Source: Jacaranda mimosifolia
Taxonomy: Eukaryota; Streptophyta; Magnoliopsida; Lamiales; Bignoniaceae
NCBI GenBank assembly: GCA_018894105.1
Contig: CM032120.1
Span: 33,130,710-33,194,709 of the forward strand
Length of the DNA: 64,000 nucleotides
Direction: 5' to 3'
Both the position numbers and the translations under genes were made by a program. Below are positions 37,291-49,197 of this stretch, one piece after another. Below the pieces are notes generated by a model that was not told the DNA's origin, did no database searches, and was given only the letters and a program-made list of their open reading frames with translations. Positions within the stretch are counted from its first letter, which is position 1; each line of letters begins with the position of its first letter.

Positions 37291-37908
37291 TTATCACAGG
37301 GTGCTTCTCAAGTAACTAGGAAATTGCACACTATACGGCTAGTAGCTGGCCACACGTTAGCTATGTCCGGCAAAACTCAATAACTGACAACTGTCTCGAT
37401 AACCATCAACTGTCTCAATAACTGTCAACAACAAAACAACTGTCAAGAGCTCAATAACTGTTGGGTGATTGTGTGTCGCAATCGCACCCAACGGTACTCA
37501 TGCACACGCTAGAATGCTTTAGAGGCATAATCTCGTGAAAAGAAAATTAGATTTCATTGATAACACCAACAGTGCAATATCGACAATCGTTAGAGCAATG
37601 TTAGATGTTGATGGGGACTCCAACAAGGATCAATACAACTCAGCTTCAACTACTCATTCCCCTCTAATAGGCTTAAAAAAAAACATTGTGACAGCACTAG
37701 ATATTGAAAAGCTAAAAATTACACCAAAACGGCAGCATCCTGCCTATATATGTACAATAGGGAAAACAAAAAGAAAGGCCTACACCTGGGACATAGTAGA
37801 TGAACTCCTTCGAGTGCAAGTCCATTAATGCAGGCTATAAGGGGCAACAGAGGTAGCTCGGATGCCCCGTAGACGATAAAGGGGCCCGATGGCGGGGGCG
37901 ACCCTTGA
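37291..37908 (-). repeat. Chromovirus 5' LTR
   Basis: Partner of 32041-32669. A 97-codon frame on the opposite strand (37535-37828) is open only in this LTR copy and is interrupted in the other, so it is not treated as a gene. Confidence 0.88.
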
Positions 37909-38820
37909 AGCCACGGAAAGCCACCACAAGTGGGTGCACGTTGGTTGGTTTAACGTGCACGTGACTCTAGCCCTCCAATAAGAGTCTATTTGGCCAACTT
38001 TCTTTGACAAAATTTATTTATTCATTTTTTTTTCCAGATATTTGTTTAACATTATTCTCCTTTATGAAGGAGTCTATGGAATTAATTCAAGTTTACGAAG
38101 TGATAGCTCTCTAATAATTTTTTTCAATTTGAGTAGAAAATTTTTGAGAAAATATTAATTAATAAAAAGATTCTTAGAAATATTTTTAGTCAAATATTTT
38201 CTCGAAACTCATACTTTAGGAGCTAGAGAAGAATTCCAACTTATACTTTAGGGGCTTATTTCCTTAGCATATAGGATTATGCAAGATTTATATACTAACA
38301 ACACATAAGCCAAAAAATGGTATCGAACACCATCTAATTTACTGTTTACTTTGAAATTTGAAGTTGATAGATATCCCACACTTGATACTATATAATGTTT
38401 GGTTGGGAAGATTGCTTATTTTGATTACACTTGTAATGTCCAAAGTATCCTAACTTTTAAGAAGGAAAAATTTTCCATATATTTCAGCACTTATACAAGT
38501 ACTCCACTGCATTTGTTTGGAAGTAAATTAATACAATCTTTATCTCTCTCCATTTCTAACTTCTCCATCTTAACATCTTCATCTTTTATATTTAAATCAT
38601 ACCCTTTTGGATGATGGAGAATAGTAGTTCGAAGGAAACACATCTTGTTGAAAAAGGGAGATATCCAAATGGGATCCATCCATTTTTCAATTTTATTCGA
38701 TGTCTTATAAAATGCTGGTACTTTATTTTCAACTTTATCTAATTCACCTTGTTCCAAAAATATTGATTCAACTAGAAGAATTCAAGAAAATCTGTCTTCC
38801 TCTTGAGAAATTGATTACTG

Positions 38821-38851
<31 letters not shown>

Positions 38852-40930
38852 TTTTCCAGTTAATATTGATTTCACTGAACAATTTTTCCATCAAGAAACT
38901 TAGTTCAGTTGAGACATCAAAGTTGAAGAAAGTGAATAATAAACTTTTTCTCTGAATTTTAAGGTATTTTGTTCTCACTTCTTGTTGTGCGCTACTCATC
39001 TGCATCTACTTTTAAATTTCTGAACATGTATTAATTGAAGTATGAGTAAAGTTGACAAAAGAAACTTTTATTAAAAAGATAAAAAAGGCTGATCAATGAA
39101 AAGTAAGATTTTGTAAGCATTATTGGAGCTCTAAAAATGATATTTGGATATATATTGCATAATGATGCTATATCTTTAAATAATTTCCTTTAATTCTCTC
39201 TTCTCATATTTGGCATCAACATGGCTATTATAGAATACCCTTTTTGTTAGCGTGGGGTGGACAAATAAACATGCGTATGGCCAAAACTAGGGAGCACATC
39301 AGATCATTCTCAATACTCTTTCCATCAAGCAAACCCAAGAACAGGACTTGCAATTTCCAGACCTTCAAGGACCATAAACTCAGCTATTATGCATTCTACA
39401 AATAATAATATGATATGTGCTTTGTATACTTGCATGTTGACTATTCTTGTAGTTCTGTTGATTTTAATTTTTGTTGTAGTTGTTAAGCTTTTGCTCGCAT
39501 GAATGATGGTTTATGAAGTTTGTGAAGATACTTGACTACCAAAACTGAACAACAGAGAGTTATGTGTAGTAGTATTGAGTATGTTACTATAAAGTTATGT
39601 TTCAAAACTATATTCAAATTAAAGATATATTTATGCTTATGTTGAAGTGATTTATTTTATTGTTGAACTTATTACTTGACATAGATTGAAATTATTATGT
39701 TTTAATAACTAAACTTGAGACTGGTTGTGTATCTAACTATAGCAAAAAGGTTTTCCACGTACATCTGAAAAATATGATATTTAAGGAAGACACACACCTA
39801 TAATCGTTTCTGAATCCTTGCAATTCAACCACATGGCTCAAGGACATGCTCAATTACTTGATCACAACCATCACAATGTAGCTATGCACAACGCAACATG
39901 TATCACCACCTCGTCATCCTAATAATACTTATAGAAGGTTAAGTTAGGGCAGAGGAAAGGGGTTAGCTGCAGCAGATGTAGATACAGTGGATGATATTCT
40001 ATGTTGCCTATGAAGGCCAAATATTATTCACAACCACCAAGAAGTGAGACACTTTCTACTGCTACATTGCGATCTCAACCCCCTTCTATCTTGGCATTGT
40101 TTTCACTCCATTTCTTTACTATTTCACCATATCACACTGTTCCCCTGCCATTTTTACCATTTTTATCATTTCCAACTTAAATTTCAAGGCACATTGAACA
40201 GGATATTTGATATTTACTTAGAAATTACACACACAATCAAAAAAGATTTAGCACCTTTGTGCTTAGAAATAACAAATATTAATATATATATATATTTGAT
40301 TAGTTTAACATAATATTATATACCTAATTAATTCAAAAAAGAACATTTGAATTTATATGGTTAATTTATTGTGTGTATTGGAAAATAATATGGCAGTTGT
40401 AGGAAATTGATCGTTTTTTATCTCTGTGAGTAGGTGCTATTGTCTTATGCATGGTTGCTAATATTCTCTTACATGTGAATCTACATTGAACGACAATAGG
40501 AGGGAAATACTTGTCAATAGCTCTTGGCTTCAGTAGCTTTAATATCTTGAGAAAAGTGTTCAGGAATTATTGTGATGAAAAATGTGAATTAAAATTGAAA
40601 CCTTTTGTCTAATTCAAATATTTATGATGTGAATCTATAGTGAAAAGATTGTAGCTTTTGTCTAATAAAAATATTCATGCAGTGAAAATTGCAACCTTGT
40701 TCATATTTTTAAATGCATGAGAAAAGTATAGTAATGAATTTTCTATGTTCATTGTCAATGTTCACATCTTACTTTCATATCCTCATTGTCAATGTTCACT
40801 AATAATTCTACGAATAATCTTTTGGAATCCTCTGATTAGCTGCACGTGATGTTCTAGTGGCCAATTGAATAAAATTTACTTTCTTATTTCTGAAACTTAT
40901 ATGCTCACAAAAAGTTGTACCCTGCTTCAT
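37909..40930. other. Intergenic, no supported gene
   Basis: AT-rich. A (TA)n tract followed by poly(T) lies at 38821-38860. Minus-strand frames of 88 and 77 codons at 38491-39005 resemble nothing I know and have low-complexity ends. Nothing recognisable between 39240 and 40930, although the sequence is less AT-rich near 39240-39400 and 39800-40030. Confidence 0.45.
38821..38842. repeat. (TA)11 microsatellite
   Basis: Eleven TA dinucleotides followed directly by a poly(T) run. Confidence 0.95.
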
Positions 40931-41025
40931 CATCTATATAGACCCCCTTCCCTACATGTAAAGTAATACCTTAAAATAACATCGTACTTTCTTGGAATCT
41001 TATTGTTTACTACATCTCAAAAATC

Positions 41026-41310
41026 ATGGCCAATAACCTAATATCCCAAGCTTCATTGATCTATAGTAAAGAATGGATAGAACCAATTGATCATTATTTC
41101 ATTAAGTTACTAGTTATTAAGGCTCGACATGAAAATTTATGTTATGGAAATTGTGGAGGTCAAGCTATTAGAACAACTTGTCAAATGATTAATATGGCCT
41201 CTGGGATAAACTTGTCTGGGAAAATTTGTCGAGCATGCTTTCAAAAATTAAGACAATGTTACGTTGTATTTAAGCATATAATTAATTGTTTGGGTATGTA
41301 TTGGGATTGA
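41026..41310 (+). CDS. Short Myb/SANT-like (Myb_DNA-bind_3) ORF, 94 aa, probably an element fragment
   Basis: Reads WIEPIDHYFIKLLV..., GNCGGQAIRTTCQMINMASG, then FQKLRQCYVVFKHII, ending MYWD. The spacing W-x3-D-x-(Y/F)-F...G-x2-(L/I)...R-x2-(F/Y)-x2-L...W-D fits the plant Myb/SANT-like domain found in ORF1 of PIF/Harbinger transposons and in proteins derived from them, which bind DNA at element ends. A TATA-like CTATATAG lies about 90 bp upstream. Full-length family proteins continue well past the WD, so this is either a first exon or a truncated copy. The neighbouring Harbinger relics favour element origin. Confidence 0.45.
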   Translation: MANNLISQASLIYSKEWIEPIDHYFIKLLVIKARHENLCYGNCGGQAIRTTCQMINMASGINLSGKICRACFQKLRQCYVVFKHIINCLGMYWD

Positions 41311-42475
41311 GAAATAAACTTGGTGAGTGTCTCAATTGAGGAATGACTGTTGAGCAATGAGAAGCCTGGTAGAAGGTACTATCTATAATAATATATTTAT
41401 AAATATATCTATATAAATATGTATTTATGCACATGCTTATGTTCACCTTGTGTTTACATATGCATATCTAATTTTACATATAGCTATAGGTTAACTTACT
41501 AGTCCTTTTTGTTTTTGCTTATAGGATATAAATCATTCTCAAGCATGTAGATATGCTAGTAAACTAGCTTTTGACTCAATTGAACTCATATTGTAACAAA
41601 GAGATGTAATTGGATGGGGAGAGGTGAAGGTCGAATTACTAATGCATATGATGCAGAAGATAATGTTGAGGACAATAGAGGCGTTCAATAAGACCAACCA
41701 TGTGTAAATGGTATTTAAAACAAAGATGAACCTACATTTGATTATGATGCAAAAAATAAATACGAGGCTGGGGAAGAGGTTGGCAAGTTCTCTATCAGTT
41801 CTATCACCAGGCACTGTATGTCAATGGCATTAATTCGTAATGCAATTAAGCAATGTTTGTCGCCTAGCAGCAAAATTAAATGAAATTAGTAGTGATATTC
41901 CTTTCATTTGCTAATTAGCAGTGCACTTCAATTAATAATTTCAGGGACACAAACGTTTTGTTTATGCTGAAGTTTTGGACCTATATTGTGCTTTTAAAGC
42001 TTTGTTTGGTTACTTCTAAAGTGTGTTATTGTTTTTGGTTATTAGCAAAGAGCAGGTGATGAGAGGCAATCCACCCATAAATGCCAATATCATTTGAAAC
42101 ATAATATTTTCAAACATAAAAGGCAAAATTCCCTATTTTCTAATAAACTTGAAACACTATTTTTGAACAAACTATACCTAGGAAATCATTTCTAATTACG
42201 AGAAAAGGAACATGACACACTATAAACAGGGCATAACCTTTTAACTTGTCCTTTTTTTTGAATAAAATAATGTGTAATTACAATCCATAATTAAAAATAA
42301 TAACCTTGTATTTAGCATATTGTTTAATCAAACTAAACACATATAAAAAAACACTTGTAGTGAAATGAAATAATAGGAATCCACCATCACCAAAATACTA
42401 AACCAACTAATATAATAGACTAGAATACTACATAAACTTCAAAACACCAGTTCAGTCAAAATACCATGGACAACA
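41311..42475. other. Region downstream of the Myb/SANT-like ORF
   Basis: Around 41580-41850 a plus-strand frame reads acidic and Asn-rich (AYDAEDNVEDN, NKYEAGEEVGKFSI) and could be a later exon of the Myb/SANT-like ORF, but it has a stop and no recognisable domain. The rest is AT-rich with nothing seen. Confidence 0.35.
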
Positions 42476-43677
42476 TTACATACTACAACCACTTAAATTG
42501 TACTTACAACATAATAAGATATGCAACAAAATGTCATAAATTGAAATAGAAATAAAGCCAACAGGATATACTTCCAAGAATCGTGGTTTAAATAAAGTTT
42601 TACACTGACCACAGTACTTTATCCTTACATACTCCCCTTTTGCCTCATTTGGAAGATTGAAGAACAACTTCAAATCTTCAATGTTCTTGGCAATCAATTG
42701 GGACACAAGCAATTTTTCTTGCATACTCAATCATGAGATGTTCTCTAACCGCAACATATATATTGTTTCTAGCGTTTGAGACATCATACTCGTAACCTAT
42801 CCTACAAGTAATGTCTCCTAATATTGCATCTGTATTTTGGCAAAAGTCCCCAAGAGCTCAACTATTGGATCAATATTGTACATAGATGTTTTTATACCAC
42901 AGCTAATATGTTGATAAATAGACATCGTTTTTGTTTCATCAGCGAGCCTCTTTAACAAACCATCAAAATATTCTATGATGTCTTTCTCTATCTCAAGCTA
43001 CATTAAGATCATCATTTATAGCGGCAACAACATCCTCAGTATGCTCTCCTATAGCTCTGTCCTTACCAAAAATCTCGCACCAATTATAGTAGTATGTCCA
43101 AGATTTGAATCTCATAAGTAAGATATTTGAGTTGGTACGTTTTTCAATTTCCAATCAAACATATATAGAAATGATTAATATGGGATTAATTTTATGATAT
43201 CATTTTGCAAATTATTGTAATGAATAAACTATATAAAAATTATAAGCCAACTTTTACCATTTTTCAAGTAAATGCAAAATAGTATCAACCATTCACTATT
43301 ATTTGGTAGAGCAATTACCTTTACGTAAGTCTCCCATGCTTCATCAATAGCTTTTATTATCTTTGTACTTCTATTCCATCCTATTCCACTACGTGACAAC
43401 ATACTAGCTAATGATCCATAATTCTTTTTCCAAACACGAGTATTGTTGTTTATATGCAGAATAGCATGAAGATCAATGCTAGGGAAATTATTTTGCCATT
43501 GCTTTTTCAAGGATTTGTAGGTATCTCACCTTGAATCCATTATCTGCCTTCCTACCATTAGCAATGATTTCTTTCACACATTGTATCAAGACTTCCTTCT
43601 TCTTTTGAGCCCAACTATATCTTGTCTTATCAGTTTTTTGCCACCCTCGCAATTAAATTTGTGCTACTAGGCTCCAT
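42476..43677 (-). pseudogene. Myb/SANT-like protein pseudogene (Harbinger ORF1 type)
   Basis: From ATG 43677 a first frame soon stops. The shifted frame continues TDKTRYSWAQKKKEVLIQCV, GRKADNGFKVRYLQILEK, then after a further shift INNNTRVWKKNYGSLASMLS, RSGIGWN and DEAWETYVKV (43319-43510). After a gap or intron comes FGKDRAIGEHTEDVV near 43020-43060. The WKKNYG, GWN and FGKDRATGE blocks are hallmarks of plant Myb/SANT-like proteins. A tail frame (42476-42730) is open. Such proteins partner the Harbinger transposase, and the transposase relic lies on the same strand 0.4 kb away. Frame breaks make it a pseudogene. Confidence 0.7.
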
Positions 43678-44109
43678 CTCACTATGCTACACAATCACTT
43701 TGCTAATCACATTGAAGAGTGAAAATTAGAATAATAGATGCCATAAATTACATTAGTATCACAATCAAGATATATTAGATATATTCAACCATAATATTAA
43801 ATATCATAAAAAAATAATTACAAAATAAGGCACAAAATGTATTGTAATTCATAGCAAATTGAACTAAGTTACTAAAACTAAATACCATAATCACGCAATA
43901 TATGTATTGAGGATGAAAATAACATAATTACACAACTAAGTATCAAATGTGACAGAAGCATTTTTTTCTTTTTTGGAGCTAGAATCCAAACTAAATATTA
44001 CATTCATTACGCTAATACATAAAAAATCAAGACATGTATCTCCATTGATTAAACATTGATTGGGCCACCTCGTCATGCCAAATGGATCAATTAGCTAATG
44101 ATTCTATTG

Positions 44110-45300
44110 TATCAATGAAGATAGATTCTCTTTTATTATTTAAATGCAACTCATTAAGCAGATGTTCCATAGGATCTATAGCCATGTGTAACCTTATGAA
44201 GTTGTTTAACAAGAAACTAGCTATTGTTATCCGATTTTGGACTTTGATTGGATAGTACGAAGGACTCTGTAAAATTTCTCATTGCATTTCCTCACATTTC
44301 GAGCTTTGGAATGCTTCATGTTGAAGTATTCCTTAAAATTTGAGTTTGGGGCTCCCTCCCCCCTTCATCCAAGTGATATCTAATACCCTTATAAAGGTTA
44401 AAAAATCATTCACCACTCATATGACCATTATCACACAAGCAACAGTTACTTGCCAAAAAAGAACAGTCCCAAGTGTTATATGTATGTATATATAGTCTAC
44501 AAAAAAGTTCTAATTTTGTTTATGCATTACCCTTGGACACTTCAGCCTATTTGACCTAATAATAGCATCTCGTAATACTCTAGTATCTGCAAGTGATCTC
44601 GACAGTTAACACATAAATGAGTTCCATTTTTTCAATCACAAACTCCCAGTACATTAACAGCTACATCTGCTTTCCATGTCATGTACCTTGGCTTATCAAT
44701 CCTATACACCTTTATGTCAATATAGGTTCTACATAATGCACCTAAGCAACCTTATATATTATAGGAGGAAAAAGATCATTATCATTCTACTATATATCGC
44801 ACATGTATTTCATTATTGATAATCTATATTATTCTTAAGAAAGAAATGAATACCTTAAAGTTCCATCTAACATTTATACAATCTCATCTACAGGTTTAGC
44901 CTCAATGAGAAATAAATGATGAAGCTTCAACAACGCATTAAGAATAGGATGAAAGTACTTGCTCATAGTTTGCCTCAACGTTAAAAAAAATAAATCATGT
45001 TTTACAATCCTAATTTTTTTTTCTTTTTTTGGTGGTAGGCTAATATACAAAGAAACATTGCTACATTCTCCATGATATTGACATGTGTAGATTCAACTAG
45101 CCCTCCAACATGTTCTATCAAATAACATAACATACCAAAAGTATTGCAATTCATTTGCAAATTATTAATACAGTCATCATCACTCAATTCAACAAGCCTT
45201 CTCATATGTGATATTCGATTAGGAATCCTATGTGCCAGGACATATCTCACTAATCTTTCTCAATGCCTATGAATTTCTCTTTCACAATTCCTAGATTGTT
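44110..45300 (-). pseudogene. PIF/Harbinger transposase pseudogene
   Basis: In minus order: RRLVELSDDDCINNLQMN and HVGGL...VAMFLCILAYH (45002-45250, the HARBI1-like N-terminal module), KYFHPILNALLKLHHLFLIE (44900-44960), GCLGALCRTYID and KADVAVNVLGVCD (44640-44760), SLADTRVLRDAIIRSNRLK (44530-44610), and FKEYFNMKHSKARNV (44290-44340). The first catalytic Asp, normally in GALDGT, reads Cys (codon 44733-44731). The second Asp (SLADTRVL) is present. The last acidic residue, expected in NVIERCFG, is lost (NVRKC). Multiple stops and frameshifts. The cut-and-paste enzyme is clearly inactive. Confidence 0.82.
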
Positions 45301-45853
45301 TAATAATGAGGTTGAGAAAGATGGCACTTCGTCACATAATCTCCTCCAAGCTAAATAAAAAAAAAAATGAAGCTTTTTCTTTGATACATTTCTAATATTC
45401 ACCTTTGAGCAACACAAATAAAAAAATTGATTAAAAATACATGTTAGTGCCCAAAAAATATAAACAATACAAACTTAAAACTATTTTTATTATTAATACA
45501 TGAGCATTGCGATTCATTTGCAAATTATTAATACATACATCATCATTTAATTCAACAAGTCTTCTAATATGTGATATTCGATCAGGAATCCTACGTGCCA
45601 TGACATATCTCACTAATCTTTCTCAACATCACCGAATTTCTCTGTCACCATTCCTAGGTTGATTAATAATGAGGTTGAGAAAGATGGCAACTTGTTGCAT
45701 AATCTACTTTGAGATAAAAAAAATAAAAAATGAACCTTTTTCTTTGATACATTTCTAATATTCAACTTTGAGCAACACAAATTAGAAATTTGATTAAAAA
45801 TACATGCCAACACCCAAAAAAATATAAACAATACAAACTTAAAACTATCTTTA
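45141..45853. repeat. ~350-bp tandem duplication of the transposase 5' region
   Basis: Bases 45141-45490 and 45504-45853 align throughout at an offset of 363 bp. Shared marks are ATTCATTTGCAAATTATTAA, ATATGTGATATTCGAT, GAGGTTGAGAAAGATGGCA and TATAAACAATACAAACTTAA. Both contain the start of the transposase frame (MRYV-A-RIP-RISH-RRLVEL), so the upstream copy (45431-45613) is a truncated duplicate. Confidence 0.88.
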
Positions 45854-47994
45854 CTAGTTTCTAAGAGTCATGGTTAAAATGATTAAGAAACTATATGGTA
45901 GTAGATAGATGAATATGTGCTAAAGTTAACACATATAAAGTGAATATGTTTCGACTTGTGAGGTCATAAAGTCTTTGTTTCACACTTCATCCAAACTAAA
46001 TAGATTTGTTTTGGTATCAAACTCTGAATGGAACATAATATAAATTTATACAAATATAACTATGATAATATATCTTAATAATGCACTTTCAAGATAAAGC
46101 AATCATGTTTTGGATTAAGATTCAAGAGCCACAAACATATCCTATGATTGGGCATGGGCTTTAAAATTGGCATTCATAAATAAGATATCATTACATAATA
46201 TAGTTATGACGAATTGTGTCATAAATATCATTTCACTTCTTTATTTGCAAGAAACTAGTTCCATAGTTATACCGCAATAAGTAACAAAAAAATTAATTCA
46301 TTCAAACTAAATGGAGACATGAGCATAATTAAGTTTCACCAATTCATTTAAGCAACTTGCAATTTTAAAACTAAAAAATCCAAGTCATTCAAACTAAATA
46401 TAAACATGAGCACAATTCAATTTCACCAAACCATTCACACAACTCGTAGTTTAGAAAATGAATTCTAGTTACAAATTAAAATATAATCATAGCCCACTTT
46501 CCCCTGCTCAATTAAAGCAACTAGTCAATTTAAGATGTCCAACAATCATAAAAAAAAAGTATGCAACTACACCTAAAACTTCATTAACATCAACACCAAA
46601 AATTATAATTTATGAACTTCATCCAACAACTCTAATGCTTAAATAAAATTTTTAGGCAAAACTAAAAATGAAATCAACCCCACATAAGTTGAAACGCAAC
46701 AAAAAGCAGAAAATACCAATCAAATAATTAAAATAAATACGCTATGAAATTTTCTTTGATCAAAAGCTGTGGCTTTTATATGAATACAATGCGTTCAAAG
46801 GAACTTGAAATCGTGGAGTTCATGAGTTAGGTGCCTTTCTTATTCATTTATGAAGAGGAATTACTAGTTATTGAGATTATCAGAATAATTAATCAAACAA
46901 GTAATTAAGGTAATAATATTTGATTTTGAGTCTTTCAAACCATAACTTGCAAATGGACTAAAAGGCTTCTATTTAAACAAATAATCAAATAGGGTGCCAC
47001 GAAATTGCTTATTCGCAAGAGAATGAAGAAGATGTTGAACGTTCAACAAAATGAAATCAAATTTTGGTGTGAAGATGGGAAGAACTCATAATTTCATAAT
47101 GAAAATGCGTCCATCAGGCAAAGATCTCAAAATGAGATGAGTAAGAAAAGGTGTGATTGCAGAATTTGACAATGCCCCATCGAGGTTAGCATTTTTCATA
47201 ACCCAAATTGAGGGGTAAGACTGACTCTTCTATTTCTTATTAGGTCAAGTTTAAAATGGTAGAAAATGAATTAGTCCAAGATGACTGATTCGTAAACTAG
47301 CTTAGCCAATAATACCATGTTGGGCTGCAAATGTATCATGACACAAAAATGTTAAGCAAACAAAATAAGGCCTGAAAATAGACCTATTAGGTCTTAACCG
47401 TCCAAGCAAATAAGCGTCGGTGTTAGAGAAGAATTGCATAAAATATTATGCATCACTACGGAAAATATTTCACCATGTGTAAGTTCAACTTAACTTAGCC
47501 AGCTCCTATATTGTTTTCAAATATTGATTTTTCTATATTTTTGAATTCTAGGAATAATTAGGCTTAATTAATTACTCATATTTATTTTTTTTCAACAGTA
47601 TATTTCATTTAAATTGTTAAATTTAATGCATGTATATAGAAGGGTTATATTTTTATTCTTATTTTCGCAATGTCTATTTAGGACTACTTTCTACATAATT
47701 CTCGACAAGCCAAATAAACCACAAAACCTATTAAATAAATTCAAAAGAGGACCAAGATTAAAGGAGTGGGAGATAAATATTTAAACAAATACTAGATAAT
47801 AGTGAAAACAATTATCCGAACCATCATCTCATATTAGTAACTATATAAATTATTTAAATATATGATAAAAAAAAAGTAATAACTAGCTAAAAGTGATCAC
47901 AAATATCACATAGCCTAGTAGTTTCACATGAACATATAAATATACCATGTGTAACAATTTACTCATAATAGTTATGAAAACAATTATAGAACAA
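45854..47994. other. Intergenic, no gene seen
   Basis: AT-rich. Two direct near-copies of TCATTCAAACTAAAT followed by ACATGAGCA-AATT occur near 46300 and 46390. No coding frame or clean transposon end was recognised, though the 5' end of the Harbinger element should lie here. Confidence 0.45.
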
Positions 47995-48264
47995 TTAGGC
48001 AGCGTTGGCACCTCCATAGAGACGAAGGACGAGGTGAAGGATGCTCTCCTTTGGTATGTTGTAGTCGGCCAAAGTGCGGCCATCTTCCAACTGTTTTCCA
48101 GTGAATATCAATCGTTGTTGGTCAGGAGAAACTCCTTTTTCTTGAATTTTAGACTTCATATTTTCTATAGTATCCACACTTTCCACCTCTAATGTGATAG
48201 TTTTTCCAGTCAGTGTCTTAATGAAGATCTGTATCTGAAATTTACTTGGTCCAAATAACTGCAT
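47995..48264 (-). CDS. Divergent single-copy ubiquitin ORF, 89 aa (possible pseudogene)
   Basis: Residues 10-85 align to ubiquitin: [52 protein letters not shown]. Lysines matching K6, K11, K27, K29, K33, K48 and K63 are all present. Oddities: the expected first codon of ubiquitin is ATA instead of ATG, preceded by TTTCAG like a 5'-UTR intron acceptor. The frame instead opens at an ATG 27 bases upstream, adding MQLFGPSKF. One residue is missing in the EKEGIPPDQQ loop (EKGVSPDQQ). The C terminus is LRLYGG (Arg74 to Tyr) plus the tail ANAA, so a processing enzyme would still meet Gly-Gly. It may be a decaying duplicate kept open by chance or a translated ubiquitin-like protein. The sequence does not settle it. 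Confidence 0.8.
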   Translation of the reverse strand: MQLFGPSKFQIQIFIKTLTGKTITLEVESVDTIENMKSKIQEKGVSPDQQRLIFTGKQLEDGRTLADYNIPKESILHLVLRLYGGANAA

Positions 48265-49189
48265 TAGTAATTTAGCTATTCATGGATAAAACATTAATCA
48301 TTAATATTAACAAAATGCATATGCCGCTTTGGTTGAATATAAAGTAATAAGAAGAAAGAACAATTACATTATCCTCCCTTAATACTATAGATAATTATTC
48401 TAACCTTCCCTCTTCATATCAAAATTACAAAATCCTCCACCTCACCATTGTAATGTTTTCCAAAGTTGATGAAATTTATTGAATAACAAATTTAGTTTTT
48501 AATAAAATCTAATAAAATATAAAATTATTTAAAAATATATTTATTTAAAAGGAAAATTATGTCATATTCTACTTATATTGTGCAATTTTCACCAAAACAA
48601 TCACCCTCATTGTCTTTTTCTCTTTCTCTTAGAATTCTCATGATTTAAAGAATTTTTTCTGGGTCATCCTCTACCACTCTTTCTCTCGATCATGTTCTCT
48701 AAGTTGTCTCTTTCAATTGTTGTCTATCAATCGGCTCTCTCTGACCACCAACTTTCTCAATTGTGCTTTAGATCTCATCAATATATGTGAGGGTATATTA
48801 TTATAATTTAAAAAGTTTATTAAAATTGTATATAGTGATAACATCATCAAATCATGATAGGTTGATTGGCAAAAGAGGGTTGTGCATGAGGCAAAAGTAA
48901 GTTATAAGAAAAGTGCACAATTTCAAAATTAAAAGAGAAAATTTTTGTAATTATATGAAGTTATAGGAAGGGTGGTGTAATTATTCCGCGGTGATTTCGC
49001 CTTGATTTTTTCGATAAATATTTGAGAAAAAGATTGTGATCTTCTTTTTAATATTTAAAAATTTTATATGGGAATCTCCTATAATTACAACGTGCGTGCA
49101 GTAAAGAGCTCTGTTATATATTTGGATGATCGATAAATACATAGATTATATTCTTCAGAGAAATGATTCATAAGTTCCTAAACTTAAAG
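48265..49189. other. Intergenic, no gene seen
   Basis: AT-rich with a T/C-rich section near 48600-48770. It holds any promoter of the ubiquitin-like ORF, but no TATA element could be singled out. Confidence 0.45.
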
Positions 49190-49197
49190 AGTGTAAG

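Larger units (their letters stand above)
32041..37908 (-). mobile_element. Ty3/gypsy chromovirus, minus strand, with both LTRs, decayed
   Basis: About 5.9 kb. LTR copies at 32041-32669 and 37291-37908 align along their whole length. In minus-strand order the element has a 5' LTR, a perfect tRNA-Met primer site, gag, protease, RT, RNase H, integrase, a chromodomain, a polypurine-like tract (GGTGGGGAAGAAC, just inside 32670) and a 3' LTR. All coding parts carry stops or frameshifts. No clear target duplication was found, and the outer ends TG/CA are only partly preserved (TGTCTCAGG at 32041 versus TTATCACAGG at 37291). Confidence 0.92.

Noticed and set aside
37535..37828. 97-codon plus-strand ORF
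   Set aside because: It lies wholly in the chromovirus LTR, antisense to the element, and the matching stretch of the other LTR (about 32295-32590) is broken by stops.
38491..39005. Minus-strand ORFs of 88 and 77 codons
   Set aside because: No recognisable motif, and one ends in a (TA)n-encoded IYIYIY run.
39830..40310. Possible small coding gene (MAQGHAQLLDHNHHN... frame and the ORF at 40044)
   Set aside because: The first frame stops after 29 codons, the second is Phe/His-rich with a poly-IY tail, and neither resembles a known family.
48600..48780. C/T-rich tract as a promoter of the ubiquitin-like ORF
   Set aside because: No TATA box or initiator could be placed at a sensible distance, and plant genes with such leaders have many look-alikes.
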